A stretch of 64,000 nt of DNA from CALMEC01 sp963706315. GTDB lineage: Bacteria; Actinomycetota; Thermoleophilia; Miltoncostaeales; Miltoncostaeaceae. Every line of letters begins with the position of its first letter. Position 1 is the stretch's first letter. Of this stretch, positions 1 through 8,104 are shown in pieces. The stretch lies in NCBI GenBank assembly GCA_963706315.1, contig CAVPMA010000005.1, positions 1-64,000 of the forward strand. The letters are read 5' to 3'. Below the pieces are notes generated by a model. That model did no database searches, had not been told where the DNA came from, and saw only the letters and a program-made list of their open reading frames with translations. The position numbers were made by a program, and so were the translations under genes.

Positions 1-466
1 CTTCCCGGCGCGCAACCGGATCGTCGCGGGGATGGCCGACGCCGTCGTCGTCGTCGAGGCGGGCGCGCGATCCGGCGCGCTTATCACCACCGACTTCGCC
101 CTCGACCAGGGCCGTCCGGTCCTCGCCGTGCCGGGGCCGCCGGGTGCGGCCGCCTCGGTGGGCTGCAACGCGCTCCTTCGCTCGGGCGCCGCCATGTGCG
201 AACAGGCAGAGGATGTCGTCGCGGAGCTTCCCACCGCATCGTGGACCCCCGCGCCGTCCACCGCCCCGAGCATGCCCGACGGACTCGACGGGGCGATCTA
301 CGAGATCCTCAGCCGCGAGCCGCTGAGGATGGAGGAACTCGCCGCTCGCGCGGGGACCGACCCGGCCTCGGTCGCGGGCGCGCTGGCACGCCTCGAGATC
401 CTCGGCCTCGTCCTTCGCGGCCAGGGACAGCGGTTCTGGGCGTCTCCGCTACGAGGAGCGGCGTGA
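1..466 (+). CDS. dprA: DNA processing protein DprA, C-terminal part
   Basis: DprA binds single-stranded DNA and loads RecA during natural transformation or recombination. The gene enters from the left edge (codons begin at base 2), so only the end is present. The first visible residues, FPARNRIVAGM, are the conserved DprA Rossmann-fold motif, followed by ARSGALITTDFALDQGRPV and PGP, the usual end of that fold. The last 65 residues (from about DGLDGAIYEILSREPLRMEE) form the winged-helix C-terminal domain seen in many DprA proteins. The stop overlaps the convergent regulator gene by 18 nt. The neighbouring DNA-damage-type regulator and nuclease fit a DNA-metabolism context. Identification is secure; the N-terminus cannot be judged. 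Confidence 0.93.
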   Translation, partial: FPARNRIVAGMADAVVVVEAGARSGALITTDFALDQGRPVLAVPGPPGAAASVGCNALLRSGAAMCEQAEDVVAELPTASWTPAPSTAPSMPDGLDGAIYEILSREPLRMEELAARAGTDPASVAGALARLEILGLVLRGQGQRFWASPLRGAA

Positions 467-2572
467 CGAGGCGGTCGTACGTCGTGACTGGCGGCGTCCC
501 GACCGGTAGCGCTTGAGCATGGTCTCCGCGAGCCCCGCCACCGTCCGGCGCAGCGCGACCGGCTCGAACAGCACGGCCTCGCCCTGATGCTTCACGAGCT
601 CTTTCACCAGCCACTCCTCGCTGGCGTACGGGATCTCGATGAGAACGGAGCCGTCGCTGTGGCGCTCGCTGGACGGGTGCTCCTCCTCGAGCCACCGCGC
701 GATCTGCGGGCTGCACCACACCGATGCGCTCTGGGCGAGCGTCCCGCCCGGCGTCGGGCGGTCGCCCCACGGCAGGTACGGACCGGCCGTCATCCCGTTC
801 CGGCGGGAGAAGCGCTTCTTGGTGACCCGTGCGCTGCGGATACGGTCCAGGCGGAACGTCCGCTGCTCCTCGGCGCGGCGGCACCAGCCGACCACGTACC
901 AGGCGTCACGCGCGTTGACGAGCAGGTGCGGCTCGATGGATCGACTGGTGATCGTTCCCCGCGCCTCGGTCCAGTACTCGATGTCGACGACGCGGTCCTC
1001 CCGGATCGCGGCGGTGATCGCCGCGGCGACGGCGCTGTTCGCCGTCTGCACGCGGCCCAGCTCGATCGGCGGCAGGCGATCCTCGCCGATCGCCAGCTCG
1101 ATCTTGGCCCGGGCCGAGGCCAGCGGGTCGTCATCGCCGATCGGGAGCCGGTCGCCGATGAACTCGAGCGCCCAGAGGAGCGCCTTCGCCTCGAGCGGCG
1201 ACAGGCGCGCGGGTCGCGCGAACTGCTCTCCGTAGGTCTCCTTCTGGACGACGACGGCATCATCCACGACCTGGGCGAACAGCGCGTAGCAGCCGCCGCC
1301 GAAGTTGATGAGGTTCAGCAGGCTGATGTCGTCCTCGAGCTCGCGCTGCGAGAGGTTGAGGCCGGTGCGCAGTTCGGCGGTGGGAACCTGGCCGTCGCGC
1401 GAACGCCCGCAGGCGGCCAGCAGGCGGGTCATGAGGGCGAGCAGGCGCGTGAATCGCTCCGCGGCGACCACCCGGTCGGGGCCGTGCACCGGCCCGGACG
1501 GGCCGGCGGGCCGCTGCTCCGTCACGGAAACCGAGATCGTGTCGGTTGTCTCCGTCGGTCCGTCGGCGGTGTGCCGGTCGCGAACGACCTCGAGCGCATG
1601 GATGGCGGCGGCACGCAGCTCCGGCGGCGCGACGATCTCGGCCTCGGCGCCCAGGCCAAGGATCCAGGTGACGAGCTCCCGCTGCGAGCCGAACCCGGTG
1701 GTGAACGTGCCGCTGCCGTCGGCGTTCGACTCGAAGTCCCCGAACTGTCCGAACATCTGCTCCACCCACCACGCGATCGTCGGGGTGAGGGAGATGGTCG
1801 CGGTCTCGGTGAGGTCGGCGAGCTGCCAGGGCGCCCGGTCCCGGTAGGGCGAGAGGTCGAAGTCGCGGGGAGGGGGGAAGTCGTGCTCGGCGCGCGACTT
1901 GAAGGTGATGCGCCCCTCGATCCGGGAGAGGCGGAAGATCCGCGTCGCCTGGCGCTCGTGCGAGAACCCGACGACGTACCAGTTGCCGGCGGCGTACAGC
2001 AGGCTGTACGGGTCGACCTCGCGCTGCGCGCGTTCGTCGCGTCCGATGGAGTAATACGAGAACCGGATCGTCTTGCGCCGGCCGATCGCCGACTCGATCT
2101 TCGTGAGGTGGGCCGCGACCTCCGCGGAGTACCCCGGCCCGAGCAGGTTCACTGCAACGGTCCGCGCGGCGTGATCGTCGAGCGGGCTGGGGCGGCCGAG
2201 GGTCAGGTGCTGCAACGCCAGGCGCAGCGGCTCGGCGTACGCGAACTGCCCCTCGAGGAGGTACAGGCAGGTCTGGAGCGCCGACAGCTCCGCCTCGTCG
2301 AAATCGATCGCAGGGAGGTAGTAGCTCTCGGGCGGGAGCGCGTACAGATCACCCTGGAACGGATCGTCGCCCGGGCGCTCGACGGTGAGCGAGAAGCCCA
2401 TCGCCTCGAGTTCGCTGCGGTCGGAGTAGAACCGGCGCAGGAACGCCTGCTCGCTCATGCCGCCATATCCCTCCACGTTCTCGTGGATCTCGTCGGCCGT
2501 GACCGGCCGATGCTGGGACATGAGGAAGGCGACGAGCGAGAGCTGACGAACCAGCTTGTCGTCGTCTCTCAT
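449..2572 (-). CDS. Fused PafB-PafC-like double WYL-domain transcriptional regulator
   Basis: About 707 residues built as two similar halves. Each has an N-terminal winged helix-turn-helix, a WYL domain and a WCX-type C-terminal extension. In the first half the WYL core is near residues 165-230 (IRFSYYSIGRDE, then WYVVGFSHERQATRIFRLSRI). In the second half it is near 530-600 (VDIEYWTEARG, then WYVVGWCRRAEEQRTFRLDRI). In actinobacteria PafB and PafC form a heterodimer that activates the RecA-independent DNA damage response, and naturally fused PafBC proteins are known. ATG at 2572 is preferred; an in-frame GTG lies two codons upstream. The 3' end overlaps dprA convergently. The family is clear; the damage-response role is inferred from architecture and neighbours. 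Confidence 0.82.
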   Translation of the reverse strand: MRDDDKLVRQLSLVAFLMSQHRPVTADEIHENVEGYGGMSEQAFLRRFYSDRSELEAMGFSLTVERPGDDPFQGDLYALPPESYYLPAIDFDEAELSALQTCLYLLEGQFAYAEPLRLALQHLTLGRPSPLDDHAARTVAVNLLGPGYSAEVAAHLTKIESAIGRRKTIRFSYYSIGRDERAQREVDPYSLLYAAGNWYVVGFSHERQATRIFRLSRIEGRITFKSRAEHDFPPPRDFDLSPYRDRAPWQLADLTETATISLTPTIAWWVEQMFGQFGDFESNADGSGTFTTGFGSQRELVTWILGLGAEAEIVAPPELRAAAIHALEVVRDRHTADGPTETTDTISVSVTEQRPAGPSGPVHGPDRVVAAERFTRLLALMTRLLAACGRSRDGQVPTAELRTGLNLSQRELEDDISLLNLINFGGGCYALFAQVVDDAVVVQKETYGEQFARPARLSPLEAKALLWALEFIGDRLPIGDDDPLASARAKIELAIGEDRLPPIELGRVQTANSAVAAAITAAIREDRVVDIEYWTEARGTITSRSIEPHLLVNARDAWYVVGWCRRAEEQRTFRLDRIRSARVTKKRFSRRNGMTAGPYLPWGDRPTPGGTLAQSASVWCSPQIARWLEEEHPSSERHSDGSVLIEIPYASEEWLVKELVKHQGEAVLFEPVALRRTVAGLAETMLKRYRSGRRQSRRTTASSRRSS

Positions 2573-2691
2573 CGCCACGGGCGCGTCGGGGCGAAGGGGG
2601 TCACTGCGAGGCGATGATAACCGAGGAAATCGGCCGTCCGAGGGCTCCCGGCGGCGTTCGCGGGTGCGGTGGAGGGCGCAGTGCCCGCATC

Positions 2692-3198
2692 GTGCGGAAA
2701 TCTGTGCGCAGGGCCTGCGGGTGGGCGCTCGTGACGATCGGGCTGTGCCTCACAACGGGGTGCGGCCCCGCCACGACCGCTGATCCGACCGGGGTCGTCA
2801 GCGCCGTGGTCGACGGCGACACCATCGTCGTGACGGGCGTCGGCACGGTCCGATACGTGGGGATCGACACACCGGAGCTCCACCATCCGACAAAGCCGCT
2901 CCAACGGTTGGCACGGCGCGCACGCGAGGAGAACCGCCGGCTCGTCCTCGGCCGCCGGGTCCGCATCGTGCGCGACCGCGAGACCCGGGACCGGTACGGA
3001 CGGCTCCTCGGTTACGTCTACGTGGACGACGTCATGGTGAACGCGGTCCTTGTCCGCCGAGGGTTGGCGCGGACGCTCCCGATCGCTCCCAACACGACCC
3101 ATGCGGCGATGTTCGCGACATTGGAGCGAGCGGCGCGTCAGGCGCGGATCGGCCTCTGGGGATCGAGCGAGGGCGGCCCCCCGTGGGGTGTGCCGTGA
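2692..3198 (+). CDS. Secreted or lipid-anchored thermonuclease (SNase-like)
   Basis: A staphylococcal-nuclease-fold protein of about 168 residues. The calcium-binding and catalytic landmarks are visible: VVDGDTIVV, then RYVGIDTPEL (Arg, Asp, Thr and Glu in the nuclease order) and RDRYGRLLGYVYV carrying the second arginine, followed by NAVLVRRGLA. GTG at 2692 is chosen because it gives a short positive N-terminus (RKSVRRACGW) and a hydrophobic stretch ending LTTGC, a plausible lipobox. An upstream in-frame ATG at 2614 would add 26 charged residues before the signal. Its 3' end overlaps the convergent UbiA gene by 61 nt. Probably an extracytoplasmic calcium-dependent nuclease for DNA scavenging or competence. 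Confidence 0.85.
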   Translation: MRKSVRRACGWALVTIGLCLTTGCGPATTADPTGVVSAVVDGDTIVVTGVGTVRYVGIDTPELHHPTKPLQRLARRAREENRRLVLGRRVRIVRDRETRDRYGRLLGYVYVDDVMVNAVLVRRGLARTLPIAPNTTHAAMFATLERAARQARIGLWGSSEGGPPWGVP

Positions 3199-4232
3199 TC
3201 ATCGGGCCCCGGCGCCGCCAGCCATCTGCGCGCCGTCGCGAGCTCCACCGGCACCAGCACGGCGGGGGCGAGGGCGATCCACGCGATCTGCGGCGCGAGC
3301 AGGATCGAGGTGAGGAGCGCCCCCAGGATCCCTGCGCAGATGACGAGGGCCTCGACGCGCGTCACGGAGGCCGGCTCGTCGACCCGCACCTTGGCATGGA
3401 CCGCGGCTCCCGTCACGGCCCCCACGGCGAGCGGAATGACACGGGCGTCCACGACGAACACCGCGGCGATCGCAAGCCCGGCTGCGAGCGCCGACCAGGC
3501 GACGCCGTACCGGCGACCGCTCCGGCCGAGCGCGACGACGGAGGTTCGCTTCGGAGGATGCGCACGGCCGTCCGGACCGCGGTCGAGGTAGTGATGCAGC
3601 ATCAGCATCCCGACGCAGAGCGCCGCGTGTGCCGAGCCCAACAGGACCGCGTCTCCGGAGACGCTGCCCCGCTGGAGGGCGTACGCGCCGACGGTGCACG
3701 TGAGCACGCAGCCGAATGCCACGCACTCGCCTGCGAACGGCACGTACGCTGCCGCCACGGGCGGCAGCGTGTACGCGACGGCGCCGATCACGCCGATGGC
3801 ACCGAACCCCAGCAGCCACCAGCCCTGGACCGCCGCCGCGATCACGCCGAGAACGACGGCGAGGAGGCCGGCGCCGACCCCCATCCAACGCAGCTCCCGC
3901 TCGGTGAGCAGGCCGGCCGGCATGACCTTGCTGCCTCCGGAGAGGATCCGAGGCGCGGGGTCGCGATCGGTCCCGGAGCGCCAGTCCGTGACGTCGTTCA
4001 CGGCGTGGGCCACGGCGCCCTGCAGCAGCAAGCCGATGAGGAGCGCGACGACGAACCACCCGGGCGCCGCCGGACCCTGGTCCCACGCGAGTGCCGTGCC
4101 GAGGCAAATGGCCGAGAACGACCACAGGAGCACCGGGATGACCCGCAGCTCGAGATAGCCGCCGATCAGGCGTCGCCGCCACGTCGGCAGGGCGGCCGGG
4201 CGGGAGCCGCGTCGGGCGCCTGGTCCGCTCAC
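3138..4232 (-). CDS. UbiA-family prenyltransferase (possibly quinone biosynthesis)
   Basis: A polytopic protein of about 364 residues with roughly eight membrane segments. The first aspartate-rich UbiA motif is NDVTDWRSGTDRDP, followed by RILSGGSKVMPAG, and a second polar loop reads HHYLDRGPDGRAHPPKRT. UbiA enzymes attach prenyl chains to aromatic acceptors using Mg-bound diphosphate. This pattern is close to MenA-like enzymes. Because mqnE of the futalosine route lies 2.7 kb away, the acceptor could be a dihydroxynaphthoate intermediate (an MqnP role), but this is inference. The start is GTG at 4232, 26 nt from the divergent start at 4259. The second motif is less canonical than in MenA, so the exact acceptor is unknown. 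Confidence 0.75.
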   Translation of the reverse strand: MSGPGARRGSRPAALPTWRRRLIGGYLELRVIPVLLWSFSAICLGTALAWDQGPAAPGWFVVALLIGLLLQGAVAHAVNDVTDWRSGTDRDPAPRILSGGSKVMPAGLLTERELRWMGVGAGLLAVVLGVIAAAVQGWWLLGFGAIGVIGAVAYTLPPVAAAYVPFAGECVAFGCVLTCTVGAYALQRGSVSGDAVLLGSAHAALCVGMLMLHHYLDRGPDGRAHPPKRTSVVALGRSGRRYGVAWSALAAGLAIAAVFVVDARVIPLAVGAVTGAAVHAKVRVDEPASVTRVEALVICAGILGALLTSILLAPQIAWIALAPAVLVPVELATARRWLAAPGPDDHGTPHGGPPSLDPQRPIRA

Positions 4233-4258
4233 GGGTCTCCTGTGGCAACATCCGCGGC

Positions 4259-4531
4259 ATGAGCGTCCGAGAGCACACCTATCCCGTGCCGTCCGAGGCC
4301 GAGCTCGCCCAGATGGTCGGCGCAGCCACTCCTCACTTCGCCCTGCAGGTACGCGACCGGGTGGTGTCGCTGGCCAGGTCCCTCCCGGCCGACCACCCGC
4401 GTCAGGCCGAGCTCACCGTCCATATCGCGCGTCTCGAGGCGCTGGCCGTCGGCGGTGAGGCGGGGGAGGCCGGCCAGGCGGAGCTTCCGGCGCGTCCGTC
4501 GTTGGAGATCCCCTCATCCGGCCACGCCTGA
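4259..4531 (+). CDS. Hypothetical protein, 90 aa
   Basis: A small soluble protein starting MSVREHTYPVPSEAELAQM, with an alpha-helical central stretch (QVRDRVVSLARSLPADHPRQ, then LTVHIARLEALAVGG) and a low-complexity Gly/Ala/Glu tail. No signal peptide or membrane segment. It is divergently arranged with the UbiA gene at 26 nt spacing and overlaps the convergent Nudix gene by 18 nt. I do not recognise a family. The codon pattern and the short divergent spacing support it being real. Confidence 0.55.
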   Translation: MSVREHTYPVPSEAELAQMVGAATPHFALQVRDRVVSLARSLPADHPRQAELTVHIARLEALAVGGEAGEAGQAELPARPSLEIPSSGHA

Positions 4532-5128
4532 CCCGAGGGCCTGCCGAACGATCGCGGCGAAGACCCGCAGGATCCGCGCCGTCGCGCCCCAGACGTCCTC
4601 GCCGTCGAGTGGGTAGCGCAGCGACCTGATGTCCGGCGAAGCCGGGAGGCGAGTGTCCGCTTCGAGCAGCACGACGATCGGCACCTCCAGCACGCGAGCG
4701 ATCTCGTGCTCACTCGGCACCGGGCGGAGCGGTCGCTCCGAGACCCCGACGAACGGGCTGATCACGAAGCCGCTGACCGTGGTGGGCACGTCCGGGAGTC
4801 TGCCGACGATCCGCACCGACTCCGGCGCGACGCCGAGCTCCTCGTGGGTCTCCCGCAGCGCCGTCGTCGCGAGGTCACCGTCGTCGGGGTCGGGGCGACC
4901 CCCGGGCAGCGACACCTGGCCGGGGTGGTGTTCGAGCGTGTCCGTGCGCTTCGTGAGCACAAGATGGGGCGCGCCGCCACGGTCGTAGAGCAGCACGAGC
5001 ACCGCCGACTCCCGTCCGGGTGCGAGCGCCGCGGCGTACGGGATCCCCTCGAGCACCGCGCCGATGCCGTCCGCGAGTCGCGTGGCGTTGGGCAGTTGCG
5101 GCTGGGCCACGTCGGTGGCGACGTCCAT
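4514..5128 (-). CDS. Nudix hydrolase, CoA pyrophosphatase type
   Basis: Likely hydrolyses CoA or its derivatives to phosphopantetheine and 3',5'-ADP. It has the CoA-Nudix signature LTKRTDTLEHHPGQVSLPGG running directly into the Nudix box, where GGRPDPDDGDLATTALRE continues to THEELG. Length is about 204 residues from ATG 5128. An in-frame ATG at 5176 would add 16 residues with no obvious purpose. The C-terminal part (EVPIVVLLEADTR, then DVWGATARILRVFA) matches the end of the CoA-specific Nudix family. It is divergent from the hypothetical gene at 5239. Confidence 0.85.
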   Translation of the reverse strand: MDVATDVAQPQLPNATRLADGIGAVLEGIPYAAALAPGRESAVLVLLYDRGGAPHLVLTKRTDTLEHHPGQVSLPGGRPDPDDGDLATTALRETHEELGVAPESVRIVGRLPDVPTTVSGFVISPFVGVSERPLRPVPSEHEIARVLEVPIVVLLEADTRLPASPDIRSLRYPLDGEDVWGATARILRVFAAIVRQALGSGVAG

Positions 5129-5238
5129 GCTGGAGAGTGTAGTGGCGAACCGGCCCAGCGCTCCGAGCACCCTCACGCGCGTCTCATGGCGCAGATGGGA
5201 TGGACAGACGGAGGCCTGACCTCTACGCTCTCGGCGCG

Positions 5239-5922
5239 ATGTCGCCCCCGTCGATGACCGACCTCGTCACCGAGCTCGAGGGCGCCGCCCTTGGCGCGGC
5301 GGCCGTCGTCGGCCGCGAACCGATCGGCGTCCGCGCCGTGGAGCCGTCGGCCGGCGAGCGGTGGTACCTCTGCGCGTTCGAGGGGCCGGGGTTCCTCTGT
5401 CTCGACCGGGACCACAATCCCGAGCACACGAGGCGCCACGCGCAGCACGCCGCCGGATGCGCCCTCCTCGTGGAGCATGCCGAGTCGCTCCTCGACCCGG
5501 CTGAGCTCGATCTGACCGCGGGCGTCGCCGGACGGGTGGGCGCCGTGCTCGACGACGACGCGGTCGTGGAGGCGCTCGGCACCCTCGAGGCCGACGTCGC
5601 CTCGCTGTCCGCCTGGCGCAGCCAACCGGAGCGGGCCATCGCGTCGCTCCCCGCCCTCGAGACGGCCATCGCGCTCCACGACACGGCCCGAGCCGACTTC
5701 GAGCGGTTCATCGAGGCGAGTGAGCCGCTCGTCGAAATCCAGGACACGTTGCCGGCGGAGGTCGTCGACGGGCTGCGCGACCTGGAAGAGGCGGCTGACC
5801 GCGCCGGTCTCGCACGCCCGCTCGCGCTCGCGGTCTCGGAGGCGATCGCGGTGATCGACGCCGGCACCCAGGAGATCCTGGATCTCCATCTCACGCCGCT
5901 CGACGGCGACGCCTCCGAGTAG
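5239..5922 (+). CDS. Hypothetical protein, 227 aa
   Basis: A soluble, acidic, mostly helical protein. The N-terminal third contains WYLCAFEGPGFLCLD with a following HNPEHTRRHAQHAAGC segment; the remainder is helical (ADVASLSAWRSQPERAIASL, then ALETAIALHDTARADFERF). No signal peptide or recognisable catalytic motif. ATG 5239 is chosen because the upstream in-frame extension to 5200 has no visible ribosome site. It stands alone between a divergent Nudix gene and the convergent small membrane ORF. The family is not recognised. Confidence 0.6.
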   Translation: MSPPSMTDLVTELEGAALGAAAVVGREPIGVRAVEPSAGERWYLCAFEGPGFLCLDRDHNPEHTRRHAQHAAGCALLVEHAESLLDPAELDLTAGVAGRVGAVLDDDAVVEALGTLEADVASLSAWRSQPERAIASLPALETAIALHDTARADFERFIEASEPLVEIQDTLPAEVVDGLRDLEEAADRAGLARPLALAVSEAIAVIDAGTQEILDLHLTPLDGDASE

Positions 5923-5949
5923 CCGACCGGCCTGGCCGGGCTCGCGACG

Positions 5950-6051
5950 CTAGCGCCGCCGGCGAATGGAGAGCACCACGATCAGCGCGACGATGAGCGC
6001 GATGACCACCAGCGGAGCGATGGTCCGGGGCCCGATCGCAGCGACGATCAT
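5950..6051 (-). CDS. Small single-pass membrane protein, 33 aa
   Basis: A short ORF immediately downstream of the MarR-like gene on the same strand (10 nt between its ATG and the upstream stop). It encodes a short polar start, one long hydrophobic helix (TIAPLVVIALIVALIVVLSI) and an RRRR end, the pattern of a small inner-membrane protein with a cytoplasmic basic tail. Probably co-transcribed with the regulator. Function unknown. Confidence 0.5.
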   Translation of the reverse strand: MIVAAIGPRTIAPLVVIALIVALIVVLSIRRRR

Positions 6052-6061
6052 GAGTGGTGCA

Positions 6062-6490
6062 CTAGTCCGTCGGGCCCTCCGCGAGGAACTCCAGCAGGTC
6101 CTCGACGGTGAACCGTCCGCTCTGCATGGACGCGACGAGCCCGTAGACGGTCGCTGTGTGCGGGCGCTCCAGCACATACGCGCGCATCGCTTCGTTCGCC
6201 GTGGCCTCCAGCTCCTCGACCTTGGCAGTCCCCGCCTCGCTCGCCCGGATCCCCGCGGCGCCGGCCTCGACGAGGCCGTCCTCGGCGAGCCGTCCCGCCA
6301 GCTCCGCGACCTCCCCGGGATCGGCGCCGAGCTCCTCGGCCAGTCCGGTGATCGCGGTCGGGGCACCGGACTTGGCAAGTTGGCGAAGCACCAGGTAGGT
6401 CCCGGATGAGAGCCCCGCGGCGGTGACGGTCTGGTCGAGCACGCCGGCCAGCTCGGCGAGCAGGATGAGGTCGTCCTCCGACCGGTACAC
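6062..6490 (-). CDS. MarR-like winged-helix transcriptional regulator
   Basis: About 142 residues of helical protein. A central winged-helix segment reads GTYLVLRQLAKSG, then ITGLAEELGADPGEVAELAG and RLAEDGLVEAG, the order of helix, recognition helix and wing found in MarR proteins. GTG at 6490 is preferred: it follows the stop of the upstream gene by 8 nt and has an AGGGA-type ribosome site. The longer reading to 6556 would overlap the upstream gene and start with a proline-rich stretch. It probably controls its own small operon or the neighbouring mqnE region, but no operator is evident. Confidence 0.6.
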   Translation of the reverse strand: MYRSEDDLILLAELAGVLDQTVTAAGLSSGTYLVLRQLAKSGAPTAITGLAEELGADPGEVAELAGRLAEDGLVEAGAAGIRASEAGTAKVEELEATANEAMRAYVLERPHTATVYGLVASMQSGRFTVEDLLEFLAEGPTD

Positions 6491-6498
6491 GCCGTCCC

Positions 6499-6825
6499 TC
6501 AGGGTCCGTAGCGGTGGGGCGGGGCGGGGCGGAGCGAGTCGTAGGTCGCCCCGCACCAGATGCGGCCGGTGATGCCGAGGTCGTCGAGGATCCGAAGCGC
6601 GCTGCGCACGACGCCGGCCGTGGCGCCATGGCCCCAGCTGTTGGCGACCGTGATCTCGAAGTCGTGCCCTGACGCCTCGCGTTGCGGCCGGGCGTTCGCC
6701 CGTCCGAGGGCGACGCGTGCGTCGGTGAGCCGGCGTGGGTCATCGACCGTCAGGAAGCACTCGAAGAACGCCCAGTCGTCGGGCTGCTCCGCGAGGAGTG
6801 AGGCGAACTCGTCGGCGTAGGCCAC
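6499..6825 (-). CDS. Hypothetical protein, 108 aa
   Basis: A small soluble protein whose body includes DDWAFFECFLTVDDPRRL, FEITVANSWGHGATAGVVRS and LDDLGITGRIWCGATYD. GTG at 6825 is the first sensible start; an upstream ATG at 7044 lies inside mqnE and is rejected. It sits directly upstream of the MarR-like gene (8 nt) and divergent from mqnE (155 nt), so the three minus-strand genes 6825-5950 probably form one transcript. I do not recognise the family. Confidence 0.5.
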   Translation of the reverse strand: MAYADEFASLLAEQPDDWAFFECFLTVDDPRRLTDARVALGRANARPQREASGHDFEITVANSWGHGATAGVVRSALRILDDLGITGRIWCGATYDSLRPAPPHRYGP

Positions 6826-6979
6826 GGCGCGCGAGGCTAGCAGGGGCGCAAGATGGGCGCCATCGCACCCGCCCGCCTGCGGTTCCGACGACGGCCAAGT
6901 GTCCCGAGTGGGCTCCGATTCAGGACACCGAGGCCGTTTGCGGGTCGTTCCGACGGTGCCCGCTGATAACGTCCAGCCA

Positions 6980-8077
6980 ATGGTCGACGCGATTCTCTCC
7001 AGAGCAGCGGACGGCGAGCGCATCAGCGCCGAAGAGGCCGTCACCCTCTACCGCGACGCCCCGCTCGCCGATCTCGGCGCCGCGGCCGATGCGGTCGCGC
7101 GCCGCATGTACGGCGACTCGGTCACCTACAACGTCAACGCGCACCTCAACCCGACGAACATCTGCGTCGTCGGCTGCGGGTTCTGCGCGTTCGCCGTGTG
7201 GACCGACAAGGACGAGCGGGCGTACGCGTACTCTGTCGACCAACTCGTCGAGCGGGCCTGCCAGCTGTCCGACCTCGGGATCACGGAGCTTCACATCGTC
7301 GGCGGCATGACGAAGGAATACGACCTCGAGTACTACGAGGAGCTGTTCCGCGAGCTCAAGAGCACGCTCCCGCACGTGGCGCTCACGGCCCTGACCGCCG
7401 TCGAGATCGACTTCGTCGCCCGGCTGTCGAAGGTGGGCCACCAGGAGGCGCTGGAGCGGACGATCGCCGCGGGCCACGACACGATGCCCGGCGGCGGCGC
7501 CGAGGTGTTCAGTCCACGCGTGCGGAAGATCATCGCCGATCGCAAGGTCCCGGCGGAGACCTGGCTCGAGGTGCACCGCGAGGCGCACCGCCAGGGCATG
7601 CGGACGAACGCGACGCTTCTGTTCGGCCACTTCGAGACGCCCGAGGAGCAGGTCGACCACATGTCGCACCTGCGGGCGCTGCAGGACGAGACCGGCGGGT
7701 TCCAGGCATTCATCCCGCTACCGTTCCTGCCGGGCAACACCGAGTTCGCGTACCTCCCAGGCCCGACCCGCGAGGAGAAGCTCCGCACGATCGCGACCGC
7801 CCGCCTCTTCCTCGACAACTTCCCGCACATCAAGGGCCACTGGGTCATGATCGGCGAGGAGATCACGGCCGAGGCGCTGTCGTTCGGCCTGGACGACCTG
7901 TCGGGGACGCTCACCGAAGAGCGTATCGCCCACGCGACGACGGTCACCACCCCGCTCGGGCTGACCCAGGAGCGGATCCGTTCGCTGGTGACCTCCGGCG
8001 GCCGGGCTCCGGTCGAGCGCGACACGCTCTACCGCCCGATCGACCGGGAGCAGCTCGCCGGCACCGCCAGCGGGTAG
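6980..8077 (+). CDS. mqnE: Aminodeoxyfutalosine synthase MqnE (radical SAM)
   Basis: MqnE joins 3-[(1-carboxyvinyl)oxy]benzoate to SAM-derived adenosine, making aminodeoxyfutalosine in the futalosine route to menaquinone. The radical-SAM cluster motif is CVVGCGFC (CxxxCxxC). MqnE-type blocks follow: ELHIVGGMTKEYDLEYYEEL, LTALTAVEIDF, MPGGGAEVFSPRVR, WLEVHREAHRQGMRTNATLL and GHFETPEEQVDH. Length from ATG 6980 is 365 residues, normal for the family; the in-frame extension to 6899 crosses the promoter region. MqnC also belongs to radical SAM, but the GGGAEVF and HRQGMRTNAT blocks favour MqnE. Other mqn genes are not in the window. Confidence 0.9.
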   Translation: MVDAILSRAADGERISAEEAVTLYRDAPLADLGAAADAVARRMYGDSVTYNVNAHLNPTNICVVGCGFCAFAVWTDKDERAYAYSVDQLVERACQLSDLGITELHIVGGMTKEYDLEYYEELFRELKSTLPHVALTALTAVEIDFVARLSKVGHQEALERTIAAGHDTMPGGGAEVFSPRVRKIIADRKVPAETWLEVHREAHRQGMRTNATLLFGHFETPEEQVDHMSHLRALQDETGGFQAFIPLPFLPGNTEFAYLPGPTREEKLRTIATARLFLDNFPHIKGHWVMIGEEITAEALSFGLDDLSGTLTEERIAHATTVTTPLGLTQERIRSLVTSGGRAPVERDTLYRPIDREQLAGTASG

Positions 8078-8104
8078 CCGCCCACGGTCGAACGGTCGAC
8101 CGAG

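Noticed and set aside
587..2617. Long plus-strand ORF opposite the PafBC-like gene
   Set aside because: Composition is typical of an antisense shadow in GC-rich DNA, and the minus-strand frame has two clear WYL domains.
6826..7044. N-terminal extension of the 108-residue gene to an ATG at 7044
   Set aside because: It would lie inside mqnE and its promoter; the conserved-looking sequence begins at GTG 6825.
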